Source: Sphingomonas profundi (GTDB taxonomy: Bacteria > Pseudomonadota > Alphaproteobacteria > Sphingomonadales > Sphingomonadaceae). From it: a DNA stretch of 64,000 nucleotides. The notes under the pieces are model-generated. The model saw only the letters and a program-made list of their open reading frames with translations, did no database searches and was not told where the DNA came from. Within the stretch, counting starts at the first letter, position 1. Every line of letters begins with the position of its first letter. Positions 56,928 to 64,000 of the stretch are shown piece by piece. Position numbers and translations under genes: made by a program. The stretch covers positions 310,001 to 374,000 of the forward strand of contig NZ_CP046535.1 of assembly GCF_009739515.1 (NCBI RefSeq), read 5' to 3'.

Positions 56928-57158
56928 CGCTCTCTCCGACTTGTTATGGCGATAATGCTAAGTGGATTACCGGCCGGGTCAACCTTCGGTACGCGATCCG
57001 AACTCAGCCCTGATGAAAAGAATAGTAATGCCCGACCCATGCCTCCACTTGACGGTGGCTGGCGACTTAAACATTATGGTCAGCATAAATAGGGTGACCT
57101 GCAGAAGCGGGGTGCCCGGACCGTCAGGAAGACGGCGAAATGCAGGAGGGGTGAGACC

Positions 57159-59459
57159 ATGCTCAGAACAAGTTCGTCCGTGCTGGCGCTTTCGCTGGGG
57201 CTGCTGCCGGCGTCGGCCTTCGCCCAGGCCACGGCGGCGTCGGGCAACCCGCCGGTTTCCGCCACGCCCGACGCGGCGGCAAGCCGCTCCAGCGAAGCGG
57301 CCGGTGATGGCCTTACGGACATCGTGGTGACGGCGCGCCGTCGCGCCGAGCCGCTCCAGCGCACGCCTGTCGCGGTTTCCGCCATCACCGCTGCCGATAT
57401 CGCCTCGAAGCATGCCGTCACGATCGTGGATGTGGGCAAATCCATTCCGAACGTCAGGATCGACTCGGTCGGCTCGCAGGGGCGTGCCGGGATGCTCTCG
57501 ATCCGCGGCGTCAACTATGCGCGGCCCGACATGACCGGCGATCCGTCGGTCGCCTTCTATGTCGACGGTCTCTATCAGACGCGCTCGACGCTCAACATCC
57601 TCGATCTGTTCGACATCGAATCGATCGAGGTGCTGCGCGGTCCGCAGGGCACGCTGTTCGGCCGGAACGCCTTCGCCGGCGCGGTCAACATCCAGTCCAA
57701 GCGGCCCGATCTCGATCGCTTCGGCGGCGAGGCGGAAGCGCGCATCGGCAATTTCGGCCGTCACGAACTCCGCGCGGCGCTGAACGTACCGATCGTGGCG
57801 GACGCGCTGGCGATGCGCGTTTCGGGCTTCTACGGCAAGTCGGATGGCTATTACCATCTCATCAACCAGGGTGGGAAAAGCTTCGGCGGCGACGACAACA
57901 TCACCGGCAAAGTCTCCTTCCTGTGGACGCCGAGCGACAGCTGGAGTATCTTTCTAAAGTACGAGCATGTCCGCGACCGGAGCGACCCCACGCCGAACAA
58001 GAACTCGTCGCGTTCGACTCAGTTATTCGGCAACCTTCCGGGCGATCCGCCTAACCTAAACATCGGCGGCCGTTACGACGTGAACTTCAATCTGCCGAAG
58101 GGCCAGCGCAGCTTCGTCGACCTGAACAACGTCGTCCTGAACGTCACCAAGGATCTGGAGGGCGGCTCGCTCAACCTCATCAGCGGCTATCAGGCCGCGC
58201 GGGACGGCCTCATCACCGATCCAGGCAGCGGCAACCAGCCCTACCTTAACAGCTATTATCGCACACGGGTGGACGCCTACAGTCAGGAGGCGCGCTTCAC
58301 CCACGAGATCGGCGACATCGGCCAGTTCATCGTCGGTGCTTATTACCAGCGCGACGAAGTGACCTACGGTGCGATCACCTATTCGACCTACCGGCCGCTG
58401 CTCGGCACCAATGCGCAGGTCGACACCAAGCAGAACCGCGACAGCTGGGCGATATTCGGCGAGCTGGAGCTTCGTCCGATCGATCGCGTGCGGGTGAATT
58501 TCGCGGGGCGGCAGATGTGGGAGGACAAGGAGTTCTTCTTCCTGCGTCGCCTGCGCTCGTCGGCGATGGATTTCGCCGACTTTCTGCCGAAGCCCGCGAC
58601 CTATGCCCGGGACAATGAAAGCTGGACCAACTTCTCGCCCAAAATCTCGGCGGACTGGCGGCCGACGGACGATATCATGCTCTACGCATCATGGACGCGC
58701 GGGTTCAAATCGGGTGGCTTCGCTTCCATCTCCACATCGATTGCGGCCGCCGGCCCCTATGATCCGGAAAAAATCGAGACCTATGAGGTCGGGATTAAAT
58801 CCTTCCTCTTCGATCGCAAGATCCGCCTGAATCTCACCGGCTTCTGGAACAATATCGACGATCTCCAGCGGCAGGTGAACTTCACGGTAAACGGCGTGAC
58901 CAACAACCTCGTGTTCAACGCCGCCTCCGCCGTGACGAAGGGCTTCGAGGCGGAGCTTGAGACGCGGCCGGTGCGCGACCTCACGCTGCGCGCTTCCGCC
59001 GGCTATACCGACGCCTATTACAAGCGTTTCTGCGCTGCCTTCGGGCTGCCCGGCACCGCCTGCAACGATGGCGCGAACGGCGGTGCCGGTACGTCGGGTG
59101 CGGTCGATAACAGCCGGCTCAAGCTCTACAACGCGCCGAAGTGGCAATTTTCAGGGGGTGGCAATTACGAAGTGGAGCTCGGCGACATCGGCAGCCTGAC
59201 CTTCTTCGCGGACGTGAGCTACACGTCCGCGCTGTTCACCACCGACAATAATCTGGACAGCCGGCGTGGGCCGATGACGCTCGTCGACACCAGCTTCCAG
59301 TGGACCTCGGCGAACAAGAATGTCTACGCTACCATCTTCGTGCAGAACCTGTTCAACGAGATCGACGTGCAGCAGCAGATTCGCGCGGGTAACACGCTGA
59401 GCATCCTCAACTACACGCCGCCGCGGCGTTACGGCGCGTCCGTCGGCATTAAATTTTAG
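57159..59459 (+). CDS. TonB-dependent receptor
   Basis: A 766-residue outer-membrane receptor. The signal peptide is about 1-23 (LALSLGLLPASAFAQA); a TonB box (DIVVTAR) is at 54-60; the plug domain is about 65-175 with LRGPQGTLFGRNAFAGAVNI; the remainder is the 22-strand barrel, ending YGASVGIKF with terminal Phe. It begins an operon with two MaoC-like genes and an acyl-CoA synthetase, so the ligand may be a carboxylic or lipid-like compound that is later activated with CoA. It is complete, unlike the receptor fragment at 36 kb. Confidence 0.95.
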   Translation: MLRTSSSVLALSLGLLPASAFAQATAASGNPPVSATPDAAASRSSEAAGDGLTDIVVTARRRAEPLQRTPVAVSAITAADIASKHAVTIVDVGKSIPNVRIDSVGSQGRAGMLSIRGVNYARPDMTGDPSVAFYVDGLYQTRSTLNILDLFDIESIEVLRGPQGTLFGRNAFAGAVNIQSKRPDLDRFGGEAEARIGNFGRHELRAALNVPIVADALAMRVSGFYGKSDGYYHLINQGGKSFGGDDNITGKVSFLWTPSDSWSIFLKYEHVRDRSDPTPNKNSSRSTQLFGNLPGDPPNLNIGGRYDVNFNLPKGQRSFVDLNNVVLNVTKDLEGGSLNLISGYQAARDGLITDPGSGNQPYLNSYYRTRVDAYSQEARFTHEIGDIGQFIVGAYYQRDEVTYGAITYSTYRPLLGTNAQVDTKQNRDSWAIFGELELRPIDRVRVNFAGRQMWEDKEFFFLRRLRSSAMDFADFLPKPATYARDNESWTNFSPKISADWRPTDDIMLYASWTRGFKSGGFASISTSIAAAGPYDPEKIETYEVGIKSFLFDRKIRLNLTGFWNNIDDLQRQVNFTVNGVTNNLVFNAASAVTKGFEAELETRPVRDLTLRASAGYTDAYYKRFCAAFGLPGTACNDGANGGAGTSGAVDNSRLKLYNAPKWQFSGGGNYEVELGDIGSLTFFADVSYTSALFTTDNNLDSRRGPMTLVDTSFQWTSANKNVYATIFVQNLFNEIDVQQQIRAGNTLSILNYTPPRRYGASVGIKF

Positions 59460-59466
59460 GATCGAC

Positions 59467-60009
59467 ATGGCAGACGCATCCACCCCCCGCGACGAGAGCG
59501 GGATGAGCCTGAACTTCGGCACCTATGAGGAAGCGCTCTCCTGGATCGGCCGGACGACGGAGCCGTTCGAGAGCGAGTTCGCCGTCAACGTGCCGATGAT
59601 CCGCTACTACTGCGCCGCGCTCGAGGATGCCAATCGCAGCTATTGGGACACGGATTTCGCAGCCGAGCATTGGGGCGGCAGTGTGGCGCCGCCTGGTATG
59701 CTCCAGACCTGGACGATCCCGCTCCAGTGGCGGCCCGACGGCAAGCGCGCCATCTCGGTCATGGCGGCGAAGGTGCCGCTTCCCGGCGACAAGCCGATCA
59801 ACGTGACCACCGACTTCGAGTATTTCGAGCCCGTGCGCGAGGGCGACCGGCTGGTGATGACCGATCGGCTGGAAGCGATTTCCGAGGAGAAGACGACGCG
59901 CGTCGGCACCGGCCACTTCATCACCTCCATCACCGAATATCGCAACCAGGCCGGCACGCTGCTGGCGCGCAGCACCAACACGCTCTTCCGCTATCGGAGT
60001 GAAGGCTGA
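59467..60009 (+). CDS. MaoC-like / FAS1-type dehydratase-domain protein (first of two)
   Basis: A 180-residue hot-dog-fold protein: the stretch FAVNVPMIRYYCAALEDANR is the N-terminal MaoC-like (FAS1_DH_region) pattern, WGGSVAPPGMLQTWTIPLQW the substrate channel, and FEYFEPVREGDRLVMTDRLE the central strand. It starts seven bases after the receptor stop and shares one base with the next MaoC gene (TGATG). With that gene it probably forms a heteromeric hydratase/dehydratase for acyl-CoA; the catalytic His/Asp pair is expected in the partner. Confidence 0.85.
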   Translation: MADASTPRDESGMSLNFGTYEEALSWIGRTTEPFESEFAVNVPMIRYYCAALEDANRSYWDTDFAAEHWGGSVAPPGMLQTWTIPLQWRPDGKRAISVMAAKVPLPGDKPINVTTDFEYFEPVREGDRLVMTDRLEAISEEKTTRVGTGHFITSITEYRNQAGTLLARSTNTLFRYRSEG

Positions 60010-60443
60010 TGCTTCCAGGGCAGCTCTACGCCGGCGACGTGAGCGTCGAGACGACGATCCCCGTCTGCACCATGGACGTGACCTACAAGACCGCGATCCT
60101 GCACGTCGCCGCCGGGTGGGACTATATGCCGGGTCATCATGAACCAGCGTATGCCGTGCGCCAAGGCACCGAGAACATCTACCTCAACACGCTCTTCCAC
60201 CAGAGCTTCGTCGATCGCACGATCACCGACTGGTCCGGCCCGCTCACCTTCCTGACGCGACGCAGGATATCGATGCGCGACCAGATCTATCCAGGCGACC
60301 GGATCGAGGGCTATGCCCATGTGACAGGCGTGCGCACCGGCGATCGCGGCGAGGCGCTCGTTGATGTGGCGGTGACGATTCGCACGCCGCGCGCCGATGC
60401 GTGCGTGGCGACCTGCACGATCCGCCTGCCGGAGCGGCCGTGA
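60009..60443 (+). CDS. MaoC-like hydratase (second of two)
   Basis: A 144-residue hot-dog protein. DVTYKTAILHVAAGWDYMPG, HHEPAYA and LNTLFHQSFVDRTITDWSGP are followed by RRRISMRDQIYPGDRIEGYA, the strand pair of MaoC dehydratases. The classic D-x-x-P-x-H catalytic motif may be represented by the WDYMPGHHEP region (Asp and His), by analogy with split two-subunit hydratases. It overlaps the acyl-CoA synthetase start by four bases (GTGA). Confidence 0.82.
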   Translation: MLPGQLYAGDVSVETTIPVCTMDVTYKTAILHVAAGWDYMPGHHEPAYAVRQGTENIYLNTLFHQSFVDRTITDWSGPLTFLTRRRISMRDQIYPGDRIEGYAHVTGVRTGDRGEALVDVAVTIRTPRADACVATCTIRLPERP

Positions 60444-61966
60444 GCGAGGCCGGCCTATCGGCCGCCGCTTGGTGCCGGCGGATCGGCCGCAGCCACGCGC
60501 TGAACCCGGCGCTCATCGATGGCGCGCGACAGCGCACTTATGCCGAACTTGACGCACGCACCGATCGGCTCGCGCGCGCTCTGATCGCGGCCGGCGTGGG
60601 CCCCGGGGACCGGGTGGCCGCCTTGCTCTACAACGGCGCGCCGCTGATCGAGCTCTACTTCGCCGCGGCCAAGGCGCGTGCGATCCTGCTGCCGCTGAAC
60701 TGGCGCCTCGCCGCGCCCGAGATCGCCTTTATCGTCGAGGACGCCACGCCGAAGCTGCTGTTCGTCTCGCCAGGGCTGGCACCGCTCGCCGATGGCCTCG
60801 TCAGCCACGCGCGCCGCATCGCTGTCCCGGACGAGCCCGCCACGGACGATCCGTTCGAGGCGCTGGTCGCCGGCGATCTCGATTCACTCCCGGGGGCGGA
60901 GCCCGACGACCTGTGGATAATGCTCTATACAAGCGGCACGACAGGCCGGCCGAAGGGCTGCCTGCTCGATCAGCGCGGGCAATTTGTCTCGGCGCTCGCC
61001 TCCGCGCTGCTGTGGCGCGCGCAGCCGCACGACAAGGTGCTCATGGCGCTGCCGCTCTTCCACGTCGGCGGGCTTGGCATCCTGTTCGCGCATATGATCG
61101 TCGGCGCCTGCACCGTGATCGCGCCGCGCGTGTGCGACGGCGCGCTCGCCCGCGACATGATCGCCGATTATGGCTGCACCCGCGCGGCCATCGCGCCACA
61201 GCTTTACGCGCGGATGCTGGAGGTACAGGCGGAAGTGCCCCGACCGCTCGCGCTCGACCTGGTCAGCATGGGCGGCGGCATGCACGAGCCTGCGCTGGTG
61301 GCCGAGGTGCGGGACGCGCTGGAAACCGACATCCTGCTCGGCTACGGCCAGACCGAAGCCGGCAATTTCATCTCTTACCTCACCGCCGCCGAGCAATTGG
61401 CGCGGCCCCGCTCCTGCGGGCGAGCGATGGCGCATCTCGACGTGGCCGTGCTGGATGAAGCCGGCCGACCCGTGCCGGCGGGGGCGAGCGGCGAACTGGT
61501 GGTGCGCGGCGCGAGCGTGCTCCGCCGTTACTGGAACCAGCCCGAAGCGACCGGGCGCACGCTGCGTGACGGCTGGCTGCGCACCGGCGACCTCTTCTCG
61601 ATCGACGAGGCCGGCTACCTGACATTGCTCGGCCGGCTCAAGGATCTCATCAAAAGCGGCGGTGAGAATGTCTACCCGAAGGAGGTGGAAGCCGTACTGG
61701 ACGCTCATCCGGCGATCACGGAGAGCTGCGTGTTCGGCGTGCCAGACGATCAATGGGGCGAGGCGGTAAAGGCGGTGATCGTCATCCGACCCGGCCGGAC
61801 GCTCACCGCCGGTGAAATCGTCGCCTGGTGTCGCGATCACATCGCAGGCTACAAGCGGCCGCGCTACATCGAATTCGTCGATGCGCTGCCACGCAGCGAC
61901 GCCGGCAAGCTGCTGATGCGCGATCTGCGCGCGCGCCCTACCGGCCCGGAGCATTGGACAGGCTGA
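60440..61966 (+). CDS. Acyl-CoA synthetase (AMP-forming)
   Basis: A 508-residue adenylate-forming ligase that activates a carboxylate with ATP and CoA. The GTG at 60440 overlaps the preceding stop. The P-loop is LYTSGTTGRPKGCLL (Tyr at residue 163), the aromatic/adenine motif is LGYGQTEAGN, the ribose-binding Asp is in LRTGDLFSIDEAGYLTLLGR, and the C-terminal catalytic lysine lies in RSDAGKLLMRDL. It is a ligase for a medium or aromatic acid; the substrate cannot be fixed. The operon fits uptake followed by CoA activation and hydration. Confidence 0.9.
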   Translation: MSEAGLSAAAWCRRIGRSHALNPALIDGARQRTYAELDARTDRLARALIAAGVGPGDRVAALLYNGAPLIELYFAAAKARAILLPLNWRLAAPEIAFIVEDATPKLLFVSPGLAPLADGLVSHARRIAVPDEPATDDPFEALVAGDLDSLPGAEPDDLWIMLYTSGTTGRPKGCLLDQRGQFVSALASALLWRAQPHDKVLMALPLFHVGGLGILFAHMIVGACTVIAPRVCDGALARDMIADYGCTRAAIAPQLYARMLEVQAEVPRPLALDLVSMGGGMHEPALVAEVRDALETDILLGYGQTEAGNFISYLTAAEQLARPRSCGRAMAHLDVAVLDEAGRPVPAGASGELVVRGASVLRRYWNQPEATGRTLRDGWLRTGDLFSIDEAGYLTLLGRLKDLIKSGGENVYPKEVEAVLDAHPAITESCVFGVPDDQWGEAVKAVIVIRPGRTLTAGEIVAWCRDHIAGYKRPRYIEFVDALPRSDAGKLLMRDLRARPTGPEHWTG

Positions 61967-62042
61967 GGCGGCACTTGCCACCGGGCCGTCGCATCCGCAT
62001 GGAGCACCGGCACCGCGTGAACGGCGTGCATGCGAGGAGCAG

Positions 62043-62681
62043 ATGCCGAAGCTGGTCGATCATCGGGAGCGACGCCGCGAAGTGGCGAGGGCGACCTCGG
62101 CACTGATAGCGGAAGCCGGAGTGGGTGCGATCACGATACGGGCGATCGCCGATCGCCTGAACTACAGCACCGCGATCGTGCAGCATTATTTTTCGAACAA
62201 GCGGCAGCTGCTTCTGTACACGCTGCGGATGGAAGGCTCGCTCGGCCACCACCGCATCGAGGCGGCGAGCGCGAACGATCCCGGCGATCTCGTCGGGATG
62301 CTCGCCGCGATGATGCCGCTCGATCTGGCGCGCACCAAGAGCTGGAAGACGTGGCTCGCTTATTGGAGCAGCGCGATGCTTGATCCGGATATCGCGCTGG
62401 AGCAGCGACGCCTGTTCGACTCCTTGCGCAGCCTCATCACGCACAGCCTGCGCTATCATGGCCGCGGAAGCGACCTGCGTCGCGATATCGATACCGAATT
62501 GGTTTCCCGCCGCCTGCTGGCGCTGGTGCACGGCATCGGCATGGAGGCAGTGTGCCACCCGGACGACTGGCCGCCCGATCGCCAGCTCACCGCCTTGGTC
62601 GACGAGATACGCGACCTGACCGGCCTCGACCTGCATGACGGCTTTGCCGAAGAACGCGAGCGGCTAAGGCGCGGCCTCTAA
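62043..62681 (+). CDS. TetR-family regulator
   Basis: A 212-residue repressor. The N-terminal helix-turn-helix is VGAITIRAIADRLNYSTAIV, QHYFSNKRQLLLYTLRM. The C-terminal domain is a helical ligand-binding domain of the BetI-like kind (WKTWLAYWSSAMLDPDIALE). GAGGAGCAG precedes the ATG. It follows the acyl-CoA synthetase by 76 bases on the same strand and probably controls the receptor operon, sensing an acyl-CoA or free acid. Confidence 0.88.
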   Translation: MPKLVDHRERRREVARATSALIAEAGVGAITIRAIADRLNYSTAIVQHYFSNKRQLLLYTLRMEGSLGHHRIEAASANDPGDLVGMLAAMMPLDLARTKSWKTWLAYWSSAMLDPDIALEQRRLFDSLRSLITHSLRYHGRGSDLRRDIDTELVSRRLLALVHGIGMEAVCHPDDWPPDRQLTALVDEIRDLTGLDLHDGFAEERERLRRGL

Positions 62682-62893
62682 GGCGGAATCCAGAAGCCTA
62701 GAGTTTGGTTCATCAGACGTGAGTCGGTGAGAGATTCACAAGAGGGTTGCGATCTGATTCAAGCTACCTCGAAAACTCAGGCTATGCGTTGGAGTAAACA
62801 AAAATGCTCTAAGTTTGGACACTCGTTTCTGCGCTTCGGCGAGCACGAAGTTATCAAGCATCCATCTACGGTATTACCTCTGCGATCGGCGGT
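62682..62893. other. Convergent intergenic region
   Basis: 212 bases between the TetR stop and the MOSC stop. It is AT-richer than its surroundings and shows no gene or strong hairpin. Confidence 0.5.
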
Positions 62894-63787
62894 TCATGGC
62901 AGGAGCGTCAGCACATCTCCGACCTTGACATGGCCTGGATTCCGAACGTTGCAATAGGCGCTCAGGCATTGTGCCATTTCGCGCACGATGGTGCGGGTGA
63001 TCGTGGGGTCGCGTGGCAAGCCTCCCAGCTGTTCGGCTGCGATCATCGTGCAACGCGGACATTCCATGATCACGTCCAGCTCCGCGCTGCCGATCCGCAC
63101 GCTGTGCCCAATCCATTCCCGTTCGAGCACATCGTTGCCGTCGCTACCATCATCGAGCAGGAAGTTGGGGCGAAAGCGGCGCACGTCGAGATCTACCCAT
63201 GGCAGATGGCGCTGAAGGTGGCGGATCGACGCCGCGGCGAGAATGTCGATCGGAAAGGCATCGAAGTACGTGCCGCGCGGGGCCGCAAGTTCGGTCAGCT
63301 CGCGAAGCAACGGCGCCGGCACCCTGCTGATATCCGGCAGCGGTTCGCTCGGCTCCAGCCCAAACATCATCCGCATCTCACTAGCCACGTCGCCGGTCAC
63401 CATGGCGCCGGGGCCGAGCCGCAGATGCTCGACCTCATTGACCGGCTGAAGCGGCCAGAGCGTGACGGGCTTGCCAAGCCATTGCGAAAGATGGTCATTG
63501 GCGTGCACATCGTCCGAGCGAATGGTGTCGCCGTGTGGCAGGGTTATCTCGACATGGGGCACCAAGCCGGCGTCCGTATTGGCGATGTAGCGGGCAGAGC
63601 AGAGTAGCAGCTTCGGCAGGTAGCGGGCGCTGCGGATCGCCCCCGCTCGCTCGTCGCGCACGGCCCAGCCGCGGTCCAGCGGCATACCGCGCGAGCCCAC
63701 CTCAGTGGATTCCATCTGCTCACCGCCCATGGACTTGACCGGGTAACGCCAAATCTCGACTACACGCAGCGGCCGGGTCGTCATCAT
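62894..63787 (-). CDS. MOSC-domain protein (YcbX/mARC-like)
   Basis: A 297-residue protein with an N-terminal beta-barrel domain (VVEIWRYPVKSMGGEQMEST) and a MOSC domain containing RFRPNFLLDDGSDGNDVLER and the cysteine-containing VIMECPRCTMIAAEQLGGLP, expected to bind molybdenum cofactor. E. coli YcbX and mARC relatives reduce N-hydroxylated compounds. The start ATG at 63787 overlaps the stop of the preceding RidA-family gene (TGATG), so the two are translated together. A longer upstream frame exists but lies inside that gene. Confidence 0.9.
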   Translation of the reverse strand: MMTTRPLRVVEIWRYPVKSMGGEQMESTEVGSRGMPLDRGWAVRDERAGAIRSARYLPKLLLCSARYIANTDAGLVPHVEITLPHGDTIRSDDVHANDHLSQWLGKPVTLWPLQPVNEVEHLRLGPGAMVTGDVASEMRMMFGLEPSEPLPDISRVPAPLLRELTELAAPRGTYFDAFPIDILAAASIRHLQRHLPWVDLDVRRFRPNFLLDDGSDGNDVLEREWIGHSVRIGSAELDVIMECPRCTMIAAEQLGGLPRDPTITRTIVREMAQCLSAYCNVRNPGHVKVGDVLTLLP

Positions 63788-64000
63788 CAGTCGACGGTTT
63801 CTTTGCCGAGATACGCCGTCGCCCGCACCTCGGCGCGCGCGCCGGTAATGCCAAGCCGGGCGACGCCGATCGCCGTCCACGCGGGGTGCGGCACGCCCAT
63901 GTAGCCGGCACGCACCGCGTTGAAGATGTGCAGGTCTGCGACGAGGTCGCCCGAGACGTGGAAGCTGTCGAGCGCCACAATATCGGCCGTAGTTGCGCCC
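63787..64000 (-). CDS. RidA/YjgF-family protein, 5' truncated by the window end
   Basis: The last 70 residues of a Rid-family protein, in frame to the end of the window: ATTADIVALDSFHVSGDLVA, DLHIFNAVRAGYMGVPHPAW, TAIGVARLGITGARAEVRAT. The PHPAWTAIGV and EVRATA parts match the C-terminal half of Rid proteins, which hydrolyse reactive enamines/imines. The canonical catalytic Arg of RidA is replaced by neighbours in this subgroup, so the exact activity is open. It couples to the MOSC gene by a one-base overlap. Confidence 0.8.
   Translation of the reverse strand, partial: GATTADIVALDSFHVSGDLVADLHIFNAVRAGYMGVPHPAWTAIGVARLGITGARAEVRATAYLGKETVD

Overview
The window is 64 kb of GC-rich DNA from an alphaproteobacterium, most likely a sphingomonad (Sphingomonadaceae/Sphingomonadales). 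This rests on the order and sequence of the str-S10-spc-alpha ribosomal superoperon, the inverted-repeat elements in front of guaA, the TonB-dependent receptors, and protein families such as DUF892, the DUF5681-terminase pair and the YadA-like adhesin. No rRNA, tRNA or CRISPR array was recognised, and no species can be assigned from the sequence alone.

Region 1 (1-30.3 kb) is core genome: rpsG (5' truncated), a small membrane protein, fusA, tuf, then rpsJ through rplO, secY and adk. The alpha operon (rpsM-rpsK-rpoA-rplQ) usually follows adk, but here it is displaced by about 9 kb of plus- and minus-strand genes: a secreted TPR protein with two TonB-C-like domains, NADP-type glutamate dehydrogenase, a low-GC sulfotransferase, a glutaminase fused to STAS and cyclic-nucleotide-binding domains, and an OmpR-type two-component pair. 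Terminator-like hairpins lie in front of rplC, secY and rpsM, and promoter-like sequences precede secY and rpsM, suggesting transcription restarts inside the superoperon. A secreted prolyl oligopeptidase and guaA close the block.

Region 2 (32.1-52.4 kb) is an accessory, scarred region. It holds an IS1595-type transposase remnant; a compact three-gene minus-strand operon (zinc-ribbon protein with a frameshift in a C5 run, two-helix membrane protein, 58-residue protein); an aromatic-catabolism cluster (DUF1330, 3-hydroxyisobutyrate-dehydrogenase-like, FAH-family, p-hydroxybenzoate-hydroxylase-like, TetR) cut by an IS21-family element and flanked by fragments of an MFS transporter, a TonB receptor, an aldehyde dehydrogenase and a hydrolase; a phage-type module (ParB-domain methyltransferase, DUF5681 protein, large terminase) next to a GIY-YIG protein; fragments of a second istA and of pyruvate phosphate dikinase; a large trimeric autotransporter adhesin; a second terminase C-terminal scrap; and a divergent pair of a PD-(D/E)XK-like nuclease and an XRE regulator.

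Region 3 (52.5-64 kb) has an AI-2E-type permease with an extra C-terminal domain, a DUF892 stress protein, a truncated antiporter gene, and a catabolic uptake cluster: an MFS exporter/importer divergent from TonB receptor - two MaoC-like proteins - acyl-CoA synthetase - TetR. The window ends with a coupled MOSC protein and a RidA-family gene cut by the edge.
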